DNA of 64,000 bases, from contig CAVSMR010000027.1 in assembly GCA_963729115.1 (NCBI GenBank), positions 558,001-622,000 of the forward strand. Reading direction: 5' to 3'. The number at the start of each line of letters is the position of its first letter. Position 1 is the first letter of the stretch. The translations under genes were made by a program, and so were the position numbers. Positions 1 to 9,527 of this stretch are shown here, piece by piece. The notes under the pieces are model-generated. The model did not search any database, was not told where the DNA came from, and saw only the letters and a list, made by a program, of their open reading frames with translations. The stretch is from Actinophytocola sp963729115 (GTDB taxonomy: Bacteria > Actinomycetota > Actinomycetes > Mycobacteriales > Pseudonocardiaceae).

Positions 1-672
1 TGGTACATACCGGGGTTCGTCAAGGACGCCATCAAGTGGTGCGCCGAGGAGATCTGCAAACTCGCCAAGTGGATCTGGGACAAGATCACCGATGTGCTGA
101 AGGGCATCGCCGCGCCGGTCTACTTCTTCAAGTACGCATTCGACTGGCAGGACGTGCGCGGCCTCGCGAACGGCGTCACCGGTCAGCTCAAGCCGGAGGC
201 GATGCCCGCGGTCAACAGCTGGACCGGCCAGGCCGCCACCGCGTACAAGGCGATCATCAAGCCGCAGGGCGACGCGGCGAACAAGCTCGCCACCATCTCG
301 GACAAGACAGCGACCGCGTTGCAGATCTGCGCCGGTGTCGGGCTGGCGTTCTACGTGGCGATAGCGGTCATCCTGGTGAAGTTCATAGCCGCGATGGCCA
401 CCGCGATCGCCGCGTTCGGCTCGGCGGTGTTCTCCTGGGCGGGCGCTGCGCTGGTGATCGAGGAAGCCGGGGTGAACAGCGGGCTGATCTGGGCGGCCAT
501 CGGCGCCCTCACGGCCGCGCTCGGCACCCAGGCGCAGCAGATGATCTCGTTGCACGGTGAGGCCATCGACAACAGCACGTTCCCCGGCGGCAAGTGGCCC
601 GACCCGACGACCAGCTCCTTCAGCGACGGGACGGTCACCGACGGGGACGCCGACTGGTCGCTGGCGAGGTAG
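1..672 (+). CDS. WXG-motif, ESX/T7SS-type protein, 3' part
   Basis: The frame is open from base 1, so the gene starts upstream; 223 residues are visible. A WTG motif sits at visible residues 74-76 inside a helical stretch, as in WXG100-like proteins exported by ESX/type VII systems. It is followed by two long hydrophobic segments (about residues 102-150) and a polar tail. The amphipathic, Trp/Lys-rich start fits a helical hairpin. A strong hairpin terminator follows 66 nt after the stop. The WXG relation is inferred from the motif and helical pattern only; a specific partner or toxin role cannot be assigned because the N-terminus is missing. Confidence 0.6.
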   Translation, partial: WYIPGFVKDAIKWCAEEICKLAKWIWDKITDVLKGIAAPVYFFKYAFDWQDVRGLANGVTGQLKPEAMPAVNSWTGQAATAYKAIIKPQGDAANKLATISDKTATALQICAGVGLAFYVAIAVILVKFIAAMATAIAAFGSAVFSWAGAALVIEEAGVNSGLIWAAIGALTAALGTQAQQMISLHGEAIDNSTFPGGKWPDPTTSSFSDGTVTDGDADWSLAR

Positions 673-1076
673 CCCGGCCGGCCCGGCCGGTGGCAATCCG
701 TTGCCGCGTCGGCATTGTGGCAGCGATCTGACAGGACGGTCGAAGGTGGCCCCCGGCCACCTTCGACCAGTCCGGGAATGGGGATACGACCTCAGACTGA
801 CAAAGAAGTGGACAATGTGAAATCCACCGGTGATTCTCGCGCGCCCGCCGAGCGAATGCCTTGCGTTCGGCGGTAGGGGTGTGCTTGCATAACTCATTGC
901 AGCGCTGCTGAATTTCTCGTCGCTTGGACGTTCATGGGGGCATGACACCACGCCGCGACGCGAAGTTCGGCCTGTCGATGATGCCTGGCGAGCACAACGC
1001 CTAGCTGGCCGCGGAGACTGGGGGTCGAAGATGAGCCGGTGCGTGACACGTCCTGATTCGTGAGAACGGCGCGGAT
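673..1076. other. Intergenic region, 404 bp
   Basis: No gene is supported here. It holds the hairpin terminator at 738-768 and must contain the promoter of the LuxR-type regulator starting at 1077. I see no convincing -35/-10 pair, operator or small RNA. Confidence 0.5.
738..768 (+). terminator. Perfect 14-bp hairpin terminator
   Basis: Bases 738-751 and 755-768 are perfectly complementary around a 3-nt CCC loop. The hairpin lies 66 nt after the stop of the WXG-type gene. There is no U-tract, as is common in high-GC actinobacteria. Confidence 0.75.
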
Positions 1077-3980
1077 ATGAGTAGCCGCACGATGCCGTTC
1101 AGGGCCGATGCGGAGCACGCTCGGCCCGACCGGCCTCCGCTCGTCGGCCGGGAGGCCGCGCTGCGGTCCTTCGGCCGGGTGGTCGAGGCCGCCCTCGCGG
1201 GCGAGTTCCAGTTCCTCGCCGTGGTCGGCGAGCCTGGCGTCGGCAAGACGCGGCTGCTGGCGGAGCTGTCGGCGCTCACCGGTGCTCAGGGGTTCACCAC
1301 GCTGTCCGGCCGCGCGGCCGAGTTCGAGCAGGTCTTGCCGTTCAGCGCGCTGGTCGACGCGTTGGACGATCACGTCGACGCATGTCATCCGGAGCTCGCC
1401 GCGCGGCTCGGCACCGCACAGCAGCGGTTGCTGGCCACGGCGTTTCCCGCGTTCGCCGCGACGACGCCCGGCGAGGTCGAGGACACCGACCCGGACACGG
1501 GAACCGACCGAAGCGGCATGGTCCGCCTCCGGCTGTACCGGGCACTGCGCCAGCTCGTGGACGAGCTGGCCGCACCGGCCGGGCTCGCGCTGATCCTGGA
1601 CGACGTGCACTGGGCCGACCCGAGCTCGGCCGAGTTCCTGGACCACCTGGTGCGCCACCCACCGCGGGGCCGGGTGCTCGTGGCCGTGGCCTACCGGCCC
1701 GCGCAGACATCGCCCCGGGTCGCCGCGCTGGTGCACGCCGCCGGCGGCCACGAGGTCACGGTCGGCCCGCTCGGTCCGGCGGAGGTCGCGGCGTTTCTCG
1801 GGCCCGGCGTCAACGGCGCCCGCGGACGGGCGCTGTACGAGGCCAGCGGCGGCAACCCGTTCTACCTGGAGGCGCTGGCCCGCATGGACCGGCTGGCGGT
1901 CAGCGAGCTGCCCGCGTCGGTGCGCGCGGCCCTGCAGGTGGAGCTGGGCGACCTGCCGCCGCGCTCGCTGCGGCTCGCGCAGGCGGCCGCGGTGGTCGCC
2001 GACGAGTTCGAGCCGGCCCTGGTGGCGGTAGCCGCCGAGGTGCCGGCGGACGCGACGCTGGCCGCGCTGGACGACCTGGTGGCCCGCGACATCGTCCGCC
2101 CGGCCACAGCCGGCCGTTTCCGGTTCCGCCACCCACTGGTGCGCCAGGCCGCCTACGAGTACGCCGAGGCCGGGTGGCGCCACGGTGCACACGCCCGGCT
2201 GGCCGCTCACCTGGCCGGCGCCGGCGCGCCGGCCACCGTGCAGGCCCATCACGTCGAGCTCTCCGGCTCACTGGGCGACCGGCAGGCGGTCACCACGCTC
2301 GTGACCGCCGCCCGTGCCGTGGCCGCCCAGGCACCGGAGACCTGTGCGCACTGGCTGCGCAAGGCCCTCGAGCTGATGCCGGTCGAGCCCCACACCCTGG
2401 AACACCGGTTGGAGCTGCTGATGGAGCTCACCTGGGCCCAGGGCGTCAGCGGCCGGCTGGCCGAGAGCAGGGACACCGCGCGTGAGCTGCTCAGGGTGCT
2501 TCCCGCCGACGAGCGCGCCCGCCGGGCCCGGGCCGCCCGCATGGGCGCGATCATGGAACGCCAGCTCGACCGGCCGGACGAGGCTCGGGCCCTGCTGCTC
2601 GACGAGCTGAACCGGATGCCGAATCCGCGGACGTCCGCCGCCATCCCGCTGCGGTTGCGGCTGGTCGCGGAAAGCCTGATGCGCATGGACTTCCGGGCCG
2701 CTCAGGCCGTGCTGGACCTGATGCCCGACTCCGGCGACGACTGGCCGCCGGGGCTCGCGGCAGCGGTCGCCGCGCTGCGCCCGATGGCGGCGTACGCCGC
2801 CGGACGGATGGCCGATGCGGTGCGCACGGCGGAGGCGGCCGAGCGCCTCGTCGACGCGACCCCCGACTGCCACCTGGCGGAGTGGCTCGACATGGAGGCG
2901 TGGCTGTGCTGGGCCGAGGCGAACCTCGGGCGCTACCCCGTGGCGTTGCGACTCTTCGAGCGTGCCCTCGGCGTGGCCCGCTCCACCGGACAGATCTATG
3001 TGGTCACGAACCTGCTCGCCGGCAAGGCCCGCACGCTCGTCGCGCTCGGCCGGCTGCCGGAGGCGCTGGACACCGTCGAGGAGTCGGTCGACATCGCCCG
3101 GCTGCTCGGGTCCGGACACCAGCTGGCGCCCGCGCTCACCGAGCTGTGCCAGGTCCTGACCTGGTCGGGGGACCACGACGCCGCCTTGTCCGCGGGGGAG
3201 GAGGCCGTCGCCACGGTCTCGGGCAGCCGCGAGATCTGGGCCTTCTGGGCACGGAACGCCCTGGCGGTCGCCATGATCCGCGCCGGGCGGGCGGCCGACG
3301 GCGTCGACGCGCTCGTGGCGATCCGTGCCGAGTTCGACCTGCGACTCGACCCGGCCACGGTGGTGTCCACCTGCGAGCTGCTGGCCCAGGTCGAGGCCGA
3401 GCAGGGTGACGGTGCGCAGGCCGCCCGATGGGCCGAGCAGGCCGCGGGCCTCGACGACCCCGAACTGCCGGTGCCCGCCGGGCTGGTCGCCCTGGCGCGC
3501 GCGCATGCCTCCCGCGCCGCGGACCCCGCCGCGGCGGCGACGTGCGCCGAGGAGGCGGCGGTGCGGCTCACGTCCGCTCACCGGCGCGTCGACGCGGGCC
3601 GGGCGCTGCTCACCGCGGGCCTCGCCCACGCGGCGGCCGGCAGCGACGAGAGAGCTCGCGAGCGACTGCGCGAGGCCACCGACGTGTTCGCTTCCTGTGG
3701 TGCCCGGGCGCTGGAGGGCCAAGCCATCCGGGAGCGACGCCGGCTCCGGGAGCGCGTGCCGAGCCCGTCGGCGCCCGGCCAGTCCGGTGGCCCCTACGGG
3801 CTCTCGCCCCGGGAGCTGGAGATCGCCTCGCTGGTCGCCCAGGCACTCACCAACCAGAAGATCGCCCGGCAGCTGTTCATCAGCGTGCGGACCGTCGAGA
3901 CCCACTTGTCGAGGGTCTTCGCGAAGCTGGGCGTCGCGTCCCGGGCCGGCGTGGCGGCGAAGTTGGCCCGCGACGCCTGA
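1077..3980 (+). CDS. LAL-family LuxR regulator with AAA ATPase domain
   Basis: A 967-aa large ATP-binding LuxR (LAL, MalT-like) transcription factor. The N-terminal STAND/AAA domain has Walker A GEPGVGKT at residues 51-58 and a Walker B (LALILDDVHWAD) near residue 170-180. The middle 550 residues are alpha-helical, TPR-like sensor repeats. The C-terminal 65 residues form a LuxR HTH (LSPRELEIASLVA then TNQKIARQLFISVRTVETHL). Length is typical for the family (about 900-1000 aa). The ATG at 1077 lies 22 codons before the LVGRE motif that usually opens this family. It is the first of three collinear genes with the hydrolase and GMC oxidoreductase, so it may control them; ligand unknown. Confidence 0.9.
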   Translation: MSSRTMPFRADAEHARPDRPPLVGREAALRSFGRVVEAALAGEFQFLAVVGEPGVGKTRLLAELSALTGAQGFTTLSGRAAEFEQVLPFSALVDALDDHVDACHPELAARLGTAQQRLLATAFPAFAATTPGEVEDTDPDTGTDRSGMVRLRLYRALRQLVDELAAPAGLALILDDVHWADPSSAEFLDHLVRHPPRGRVLVAVAYRPAQTSPRVAALVHAAGGHEVTVGPLGPAEVAAFLGPGVNGARGRALYEASGGNPFYLEALARMDRLAVSELPASVRAALQVELGDLPPRSLRLAQAAAVVADEFEPALVAVAAEVPADATLAALDDLVARDIVRPATAGRFRFRHPLVRQAAYEYAEAGWRHGAHARLAAHLAGAGAPATVQAHHVELSGSLGDRQAVTTLVTAARAVAAQAPETCAHWLRKALELMPVEPHTLEHRLELLMELTWAQGVSGRLAESRDTARELLRVLPADERARRARAARMGAIMERQLDRPDEARALLLDELNRMPNPRTSAAIPLRLRLVAESLMRMDFRAAQAVLDLMPDSGDDWPPGLAAAVAALRPMAAYAAGRMADAVRTAEAAERLVDATPDCHLAEWLDMEAWLCWAEANLGRYPVALRLFERALGVARSTGQIYVVTNLLAGKARTLVALGRLPEALDTVEESVDIARLLGSGHQLAPALTELCQVLTWSGDHDAALSAGEEAVATVSGSREIWAFWARNALAVAMIRAGRAADGVDALVAIRAEFDLRLDPATVVSTCELLAQVEAEQGDGAQAARWAEQAAGLDDPELPVPAGLVALARAHASRAADPAAAATCAEEAAVRLTSAHRRVDAGRALLTAGLAHAAAGSDERARERLREATDVFASCGARALEGQAIRERRRLRERVPSPSAPGQSGGPYGLSPRELEIASLVAQALTNQKIARQLFISVRTVETHLSRVFAKLGVASRAGVAAKLARDA

Positions 3981-4068
3981 CTGCGGGCGAATGTACGTGG
4001 TTCCCACGATGCCGCGCGCGGCCGTGGACGGGCATGGTGATGTCAGCACGACGGGGGAGGGCGTTGAA

Positions 4069-5169
4069 ATGAGGAACGGAGTACCGAGATACACACTGAA
4101 CGGTGTGCCGGACGCCGAGATCTCGGTGCATCCGTTCGCGACCGACGACAGGCTCGGTCTGACGCTGACGAGATTTCTCGCGGCGGAGTCCGACAACGTC
4201 GTGCTGCTCGTCCACGGGCTGACCTCGTCCAGTGACATGTTCATCATGCCGGAGCACCGCAACCTGGTGAACTTCCTCCAGGCCAACGGGTTCGGGGATG
4301 TCTGGACGCTGGACTGCCGCATGAGCAACCGGTTTCCGTACAACATGGAAACCCGGCGGCACACCCTGGACGACGTCGCCGCCTTCGACCACCCCGCGGC
4401 GATCCGCGAGCTCCGCCGTCACGTGGGGGGACGACGGGTTCACGTGATCGCGCACTGCCTCGGTTCGGTTTCGTTCCAGATGAGCATGTTCGGCGGGGCG
4501 GTCGAAGGCGTCGCAAGCATGGTGGCCAACAGCGTCGGCCTGACGCCGCGGGTGCCCGGCTGGGCCAGGATCAAGCTGGCGCTCGCTCCGTGGTTTCTCG
4601 AGTACGGCATGGGTTTGTCCTATGTGGATCCACGGTTCAGCGCGGCACCAGCGCTGACCCGCCGCCGGCTGCTCGCCGGCGCGGTCTCGCTGACCCACCG
4701 GACCTGCCGCGTGCCGGCCTGCCACATGCAGAGCTTCATGTGGGGCAGCGGTTGTCCGGCGATGTACGACCACGACAACCTCGCACCGCAGACCCACGAG
4801 CACGAGCGGCTGGCCGACCTGAACGGCGCGGCGGATGTCGGCTACTACCGGCACATCGGCAAGATCGTGCGAGCGGGCCATGCGGTGAAGTTCGACCCGG
4901 CCAACCCGGCGCACCGGGACCTCCCCGACGACTACCTCGCGGACATGGCGGACGTCGAGACACCCGTGCTGTTCCTGACCGGCGACCGCAACAAGGTGTT
5001 CACCGACTCCAACATCGTGTGCCATCGGCTGCTGAACGAGCGCGTACCCGGCCGCCACGAGCTGGAGGTCATCGACGGGTACGGACACATCGACCCGATC
5101 ATCGGCAAGAACGCCCACATGGACGTGTTCCCCCGCATCGTCGACTTCCTCAAGCGGAACGGGGGCTGA
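4069..5169 (+). CDS. Alpha/beta hydrolase paired with GMC oxidase
   Basis: A 366-aa alpha/beta-hydrolase-fold protein. The oxyanion segment is VVLLVHGLTSS; the nucleophile elbow reads AHCLGS, with Cys130 where most members have Ser. The acid is likely the Asp of FLTGDRN and the base the His of DGYGHID, so a full Cys-Asp-His triad is visible. Start: ATG at 4069 with a GGGGGAGGG Shine-Dalgarno 9 nt upstream; an open frame further upstream overlaps the regulator and lacks a good start. The stop is 6 nt before the GMC oxidoreductase start, so they are co-translated. Hydrolases of this kind are found next to or fused with GMC sterol-oxidase-like enzymes (family knowledge). Substrate unknown, probably a steroid or terpenoid ester. 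Confidence 0.8.
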   Translation: MRNGVPRYTLNGVPDAEISVHPFATDDRLGLTLTRFLAAESDNVVLLVHGLTSSSDMFIMPEHRNLVNFLQANGFGDVWTLDCRMSNRFPYNMETRRHTLDDVAAFDHPAAIRELRRHVGGRRVHVIAHCLGSVSFQMSMFGGAVEGVASMVANSVGLTPRVPGWARIKLALAPWFLEYGMGLSYVDPRFSAAPALTRRRLLAGAVSLTHRTCRVPACHMQSFMWGSGCPAMYDHDNLAPQTHEHERLADLNGAADVGYYRHIGKIVRAGHAVKFDPANPAHRDLPDDYLADMADVETPVLFLTGDRNKVFTDSNIVCHRLLNERVPGRHELEVIDGYGHIDPIIGKNAHMDVFPRIVDFLKRNGG

Positions 5170-5175
5170 GCCGAC

Positions 5176-7455
5176 GTGCGGAACGAACATGTCGACGTCG
5201 TGGTCGTCGGCTCCGGGTTCGGCGGCTCGGTCGCCGCGTACCGCCTGGCCGCCGCGGGGCTGTCGGTCGTGGTTCTCGAACGCGGCCGCGCCTACCCGCC
5301 GGGCTCGTTTCCCCGCACGCCAGCCGAGATGGGCACCGCCTTCTGGGATCCCCAGGAGCGCCTGTACGGCATGTACGACGTGTGGAACTTCAGCGGGTGC
5401 GACTCGGTGGTCGCGAGCGGGCTCGGCGGCGGCTCGCTCATCTACGCAAACGTGCTGCTGCGCAAGGACGAACGCTGGTTCGTCAACGAGGAACCGCTCA
5501 GCGGTGGCGGCTACGAGTCGTGGCCGGTGAGCAGGGCCGAGCTCGACCCGCACTACGACGCGGTGGAGAAGATGCTGGGCGCCACGCCCTACCCACTCGA
5601 GCACCCCGCATACGCGCACACCCCGAAGACCACCGCCCTGCGGGACGCGGCCATGGAGCTGGGGCTCGACTGGCAGCTGCCGCCGCTGGCGATCAGCTTC
5701 GCGGCCGAGCCCGGCGCCGAACCCCGGCCCGGCCTGCCCATCGCCGCTCCCGCGTACGGCAACCTGCACGGCGCGACCCGCTACACCTGCCGGCTGTGCG
5801 GCGAGTGCGACATGGGATGCAACGACGGGGCCAAGAACACACTCGACCACACCTACCTCTCCGCGGCCCACCACCACGGCGCGGACCTGCGCACGCTGCA
5901 CGAGGTGCGGTCCGTCCGGCAACGCGCGGGCGGTGGCTACGCGGTGGACTACGTCCACCACGACGCGACCCCCGAAACCGGAACCATCGACTGCGACCGG
6001 GTGGTCCTCGCCGCGGGCACGTTCGGTACCACGAACCTCCTGCTGCGCAGCCAGAGCGGGCTGCCTGGACTCTCCGGCATGCTCGGCAGCCGGTTCTCCG
6101 GCAACGGCGACGTGCTCGCCTTCCTGCTCCGGGCCAAGGACCGCAGCCGCACGCGGGAGATCGGTGCCAGCCACGGCCCGGTGATCACCAGTGCTATCCG
6201 CCTGGTCGACCGGGTCGACGAACCGAACGAGACCGGCCGGGGCGCCTACATCGAGGACGGCGGCTATCCGGGGTTCGTCGCCTGGCTGGCGGAGGGCGCC
6301 GACGTCCGGCACAACGTCGCGCGGGCCGCACGCTTCGTCATCGAGCGGCTCAACGCGTTGCTCACCCGCGACACGAACATGTCCGCGGAGCTCGCCGGCC
6401 TGTTCCGGGACGCCGAGTTGTCCGCGGGCTCCTTGCCGTTGCTCGGGATGGGGCGAGACGTGCCGAACGGGCGGCTGCGGCTACGTGGGGAAAAGCTCGA
6501 CGTCCAGTGGAACTCGAAGGCGAGCGCCGAGTACTTCGACCGGGTAGCGGCGACCATGCGGCGCATCGCGGACGTGCTCGGTGCCGAGTACGCCGGACTG
6601 CCCGGCTGGCTGGGGAAGCGGTTCGTCACGGTGCACCCCCTCGGCGGGGCGCCGATGGGGCACCATCCCGCCGAGGGTGTCTGCGACGCGTACGGCGAGG
6701 TCTTCGACCATCCCGGGCTGTACATCGCGGACGGGGCCGCCATGCCGGGCTCGGTGGGGCCCAACCCGTCCCTGACTATCGCCGCGCTCGCCGACCGCAT
6801 GTCGACCCGGCTGCTCGAGGCCCGGCCGCCACGAGTGCGAGGAGGCGGCGTGGCCGAGCGTGCGGCTGCCGTGCCGACGTCGCTGTCGTTCGACGAGGAG
6901 ATGGCCGGGGCCATCGTCATGGGTGTCACCGATCCGTCATCGACCGAGCTTCCGCAGGGTGACCGGGCGTCGTTCCAGCTGACCATCCACGTCGACGACG
7001 TGGACACCTTCCTCGCCGAGCCCCACCATCTCGCCCGGGCCGAAGGCTGGGTGCGGGTCGGCGGGTGCCGGCATGCCGTCGACCGGGGCTGGTTCAACCT
7101 CTTCACGGCGGACGGCGCACCCGACAGGCGCGAGATCCGCTACCGCCTCTGGTTCACCGACGAGGCTGGGCACCCGCACACCCTCGTCGGGTGGAAGGAC
7201 GTGCACGACGGGCCCCTGACCCGCATGTGGCACGACACGTCCACGCTGTACAGCCGACTGCTGCGGGGCCACGTGCCACCGGCCGGAGACGCCGACGCGG
7301 TGATCGACGGCGCGGGAACGCTGCGCATCCAGGCGAAGGACCTCGTCGCGACGCTGGGCAGCTTCAAGGCCGAAGGGCCGGACAAGGTCACCGCGCTGGC
7401 GCGCTTCGGCCGGTTCTTCGTCGGCCAACTCTGGGACACCTACGGGCCGGGGTGA
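5176..7455 (+). CDS. GMC-family FAD oxidoreductase, cholesterol-oxidase-like
   Basis: A 759-aa flavoenzyme with a GTG start 6 nt after the hydrolase stop. The Rossmann FAD motif GSGFGG is at residues 12-17. A Cys cluster CX2CX2CX3C at residues 205, 208, 211 and 215 has exact ferredoxin spacing. The GMC C-terminal domain with HPLGGAPMG and the ...SVGPNPSLTIAALADR helix ends near residue 555. The last ~200 residues form an extra beta-rich domain not present in minimal cholesterol oxidases; I do not recognise it. Expected chemistry is FAD-dependent oxidation of an alcohol on a sterol-like substrate, with the hydrolase acting on the same compound. No signal peptide is visible, so it is probably cytoplasmic. 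Confidence 0.8.
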   Translation: MRNEHVDVVVVGSGFGGSVAAYRLAAAGLSVVVLERGRAYPPGSFPRTPAEMGTAFWDPQERLYGMYDVWNFSGCDSVVASGLGGGSLIYANVLLRKDERWFVNEEPLSGGGYESWPVSRAELDPHYDAVEKMLGATPYPLEHPAYAHTPKTTALRDAAMELGLDWQLPPLAISFAAEPGAEPRPGLPIAAPAYGNLHGATRYTCRLCGECDMGCNDGAKNTLDHTYLSAAHHHGADLRTLHEVRSVRQRAGGGYAVDYVHHDATPETGTIDCDRVVLAAGTFGTTNLLLRSQSGLPGLSGMLGSRFSGNGDVLAFLLRAKDRSRTREIGASHGPVITSAIRLVDRVDEPNETGRGAYIEDGGYPGFVAWLAEGADVRHNVARAARFVIERLNALLTRDTNMSAELAGLFRDAELSAGSLPLLGMGRDVPNGRLRLRGEKLDVQWNSKASAEYFDRVAATMRRIADVLGAEYAGLPGWLGKRFVTVHPLGGAPMGHHPAEGVCDAYGEVFDHPGLYIADGAAMPGSVGPNPSLTIAALADRMSTRLLEARPPRVRGGGVAERAAAVPTSLSFDEEMAGAIVMGVTDPSSTELPQGDRASFQLTIHVDDVDTFLAEPHHLARAEGWVRVGGCRHAVDRGWFNLFTADGAPDRREIRYRLWFTDEAGHPHTLVGWKDVHDGPLTRMWHDTSTLYSRLLRGHVPPAGDADAVIDGAGTLRIQAKDLVATLGSFKAEGPDKVTALARFGRFFVGQLWDTYGPG

Positions 7456-7471
7456 CGGGGGGACGCCCCGA

Positions 7472-7512
7472 GGGGTCGATCGGGGTGGCGGGGGGCCACT
7501 CCGATCGACCCC
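7472..7512. terminator. Bidirectional hairpin between convergent genes
   Basis: Bases 7472-7483 pair perfectly with 7501-7512, then a G-T wobble (7484/7500) and a 5-bp stem 7485-7489/7495-7499 around a G5 loop. The ~18-bp hairpin lies 16 nt after the GMC stop and 26 nt after the stop of the convergent peptidase, so it can end both transcripts. Confidence 0.8.
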
Positions 7513-7538
7513 CCTTTCGAGGGTCGTGATGGCCCCGG

Positions 7539-9440
7539 TCAGTCGTCCAGCCGGCCCGGCACGATGTCCGGTTGGATCCGGCCGACCTGCGGGCCGGCCG
7601 CGGACCGGGCCGTGGGCACGGTGCCCAGCAGCGGGATCTGTACCGAGGTCTCGGCCAGGTCGACCGTCACCCGGGGGAGCTGAGCCGGGGTGCTGGTCAT
7701 GCTGCTGTCGTTGCCGGCGATCACCAGCGCCAGCCGGTGTCCGGCGGGCACGAGCCAGTCCGTTGTGGACAGTCGGAAGGTCATCAGGTACTCGGTGCCC
7801 GGAACCAGCGGCTGCGGCGTGCTGAGTGAGGAGTAGTTGGCCAGGTCGGCCCATCCGCGGGCGATGATCTGGGCGTCGACGGTGGCCGTGGTGGCCGCGG
7901 TGTCGAAGTAGCAGGCGTCGTCGCCGGGGCGGTCCTCGCCCCAGCACGACTCGGTCGTCAGCGTTCGGATGCCCTCGCCGGTGCTGCTCCGCGACGTCGC
8001 CGGGCCGTAGTCGACCAGGTAGGCCGACAGGTGCGCGGTCGACGTCGACGGGGTGGCGGCGACCGTGATCCGGGAGACGCCGGCCACGCGCAGGTCCGCG
8101 GCCAGCGTGTCGGTGCTGTACACGACCCGGCGGGCCGAGGTGGTGCCGGGCGAGGCGATGTAGCTCGCTGGGGTTCCGGAACCGTTGTCGGTAAAGGAAG
8201 ACGTCGCCGCCGCGCCCGGGGAGGTCCGCAGCGTTCCGACGCCGGCGACCGAACCGGCCACCGGGTGCAGGGTCTGGGTCTGGGTGCCGGCCGGCGGCCA
8301 GTCGGCGGTGTCGCTCCACTGGTTCACAGCGCGCTCGACCGAGACCCGCGGTTCGTTCTCGATCCCGTTCTGGATGTCCAGCAGCCACCGGTCGAACCAG
8401 CGGTGCAGGGTGTCGACCCAGTCCGCCCGCCGGAAGTCGAACGGGTCGATGTGCCCGGTCTGCGACAGCCACAGCTTGCGCGGCACCGACGCCGGCAGCG
8501 CGTCCAGCCACTGGCCCCAGTTCACCGGCTTGACGTTCAGGTCGGCCCGCCCGTTGACCGAGAACACCGCGGCCCGCACGTTCGCCGCACCGCGCGCATA
8601 GTCCCGCTGCTGCCACATCGCGGTGTAGTCGCCGTTGGCCGGGGCGCCGGCAGTCATCTCGGACCGCACGGCCGCGCACCGGGCCCGCGCGTTGGCGTTC
8701 TCGAAGTTCGACGCCAGGCTGGTGGGCGTGCCGAAGCTCCGGAACGAAACGCCGTCGGACCGGAACCAGTCGTACCAGGAGCTGATCGCCGAGATCGGCA
8801 CGATCGTGCGCAGCCCGTCCACGCCGGTGGCCGCCACGCCCTGGGTGACGCTGCCGTCCCAGGACTTGCCGATCATCGCGGCCGCGCCGGTGGACCAGCT
8901 CGCGGCCACCACCGAGCCGCCGGCGGCCGCCGAGTACCCGGTGGCCCGGCCGTTGAGCCAGTCGATCACGGCCTTGCCGGAGGCCACCTCGGACCGGCCG
9001 CCGGTGTCCATGCACCCGGTGGACCGGGACGACCCGCTGAAGTCGATCAGCGCGACCGCGTAGCCGCGCGGCACGAAGTAGTTGTCGTAGTACAGCGGGA
9101 ACTTGATCGGCACACCGGCCGAGTCGTAGCTCTTGCGCTCGCTCTCGTTGCCACGCCCGGAGGTCGCGTAGTACGGGCTGGCGTCGATGATCACCGGGAC
9201 CCGCTCGGCAGTCGCCGGCCGGACGATGTCGGTGGCCACCCGGTCGCCGACCCCGTCGGCGTCCAGGTCGAGCCCGATGTCCACCCACACGGTCTCGCGC
9301 ACCGCGTCGGCCAACGAGTGGATCGGCTGGGTCACCCCGCCGGCGACGGAGAAGGCGGGCAGGTCCGCGGACGCGGGCACGACCAGCAACCCCGACAGCA
9401 CCCCGACAAGACCGGCGACCACCACGCCCCGACGCACCAT
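7539..9440 (-). CDS. Secreted X-Pro dipeptidyl-peptidase (S15)
   Basis: A 633-aa extracellular serine peptidase of the CocE/NonD (S15) type. A Sec signal peptide is clear: VRRG, a Val/Leu/Gly core, then PASAD. The catalytic elbow is GKSWDG (Ser193), with YFVPRGYAVALID preceding it as in X-Pro peptidases; the C-terminal half is the PepX galactose-binding-like jelly roll. Start: ATG at 9440 because TAGCGT lies 7 nt upstream, giving a leaderless transcript; a GTG 9 nt further upstream has no Shine-Dalgarno. It faces the GMC gene across a shared terminator. It probably releases X-Pro dipeptides from peptides outside the cell; a cocaine-esterase-like activity on small esters is the alternative. 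Confidence 0.85.
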   Translation of the reverse strand: MVRRGVVVAGLVGVLSGLLVVPASADLPAFSVAGGVTQPIHSLADAVRETVWVDIGLDLDADGVGDRVATDIVRPATAERVPVIIDASPYYATSGRGNESERKSYDSAGVPIKFPLYYDNYFVPRGYAVALIDFSGSSRSTGCMDTGGRSEVASGKAVIDWLNGRATGYSAAAGGSVVAASWSTGAAAMIGKSWDGSVTQGVAATGVDGLRTIVPISAISSWYDWFRSDGVSFRSFGTPTSLASNFENANARARCAAVRSEMTAGAPANGDYTAMWQQRDYARGAANVRAAVFSVNGRADLNVKPVNWGQWLDALPASVPRKLWLSQTGHIDPFDFRRADWVDTLHRWFDRWLLDIQNGIENEPRVSVERAVNQWSDTADWPPAGTQTQTLHPVAGSVAGVGTLRTSPGAAATSSFTDNGSGTPASYIASPGTTSARRVVYSTDTLAADLRVAGVSRITVAATPSTSTAHLSAYLVDYGPATSRSSTGEGIRTLTTESCWGEDRPGDDACYFDTAATTATVDAQIIARGWADLANYSSLSTPQPLVPGTEYLMTFRLSTTDWLVPAGHRLALVIAGNDSSMTSTPAQLPRVTVDLAETSVQIPLLGTVPTARSAAGPQVGRIQPDIVPGRLDD

Positions 9441-9447
9441 GCCAGGC

Positions 9448-9453
9448 ACGCTA
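9448..9453 (-). promoter_or_regulatory. -10 box TAGCGT of leaderless peptidase gene
   Basis: TAGCGT on the minus strand ends 7 nt before the ATG at 9440 and fits TANNNT. No Shine-Dalgarno lies between, so transcription should begin at or next to the start codon. No clear -35 box. Confidence 0.4.
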
Positions 9454-9527
9454 GGTCACGGTTCTGACTGTCCGGCAGGTCCAACCGGTGATGCCAGTTG
9501 CCAATGCTGGCTGGACCCGCGACGCGG

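Noticed and set aside
894..2252. Open frame on the minus strand over the regulator's ATPase domain
   Set aside because: Shadow of the regulator; no domain, Arg/Gly-rich composition.
2268..4364. Long open frame antisense to the LuxR gene and hydrolase
   Set aside because: High-GC composition keeps antisense frames open; the sense frame has clear domains and a Shine-Dalgarno.
6937..9288. 783-codon minus-strand frame across the peptidase and GMC end
   Set aside because: Overlaps two well-supported genes in other frames and lacks any recognisable motif.
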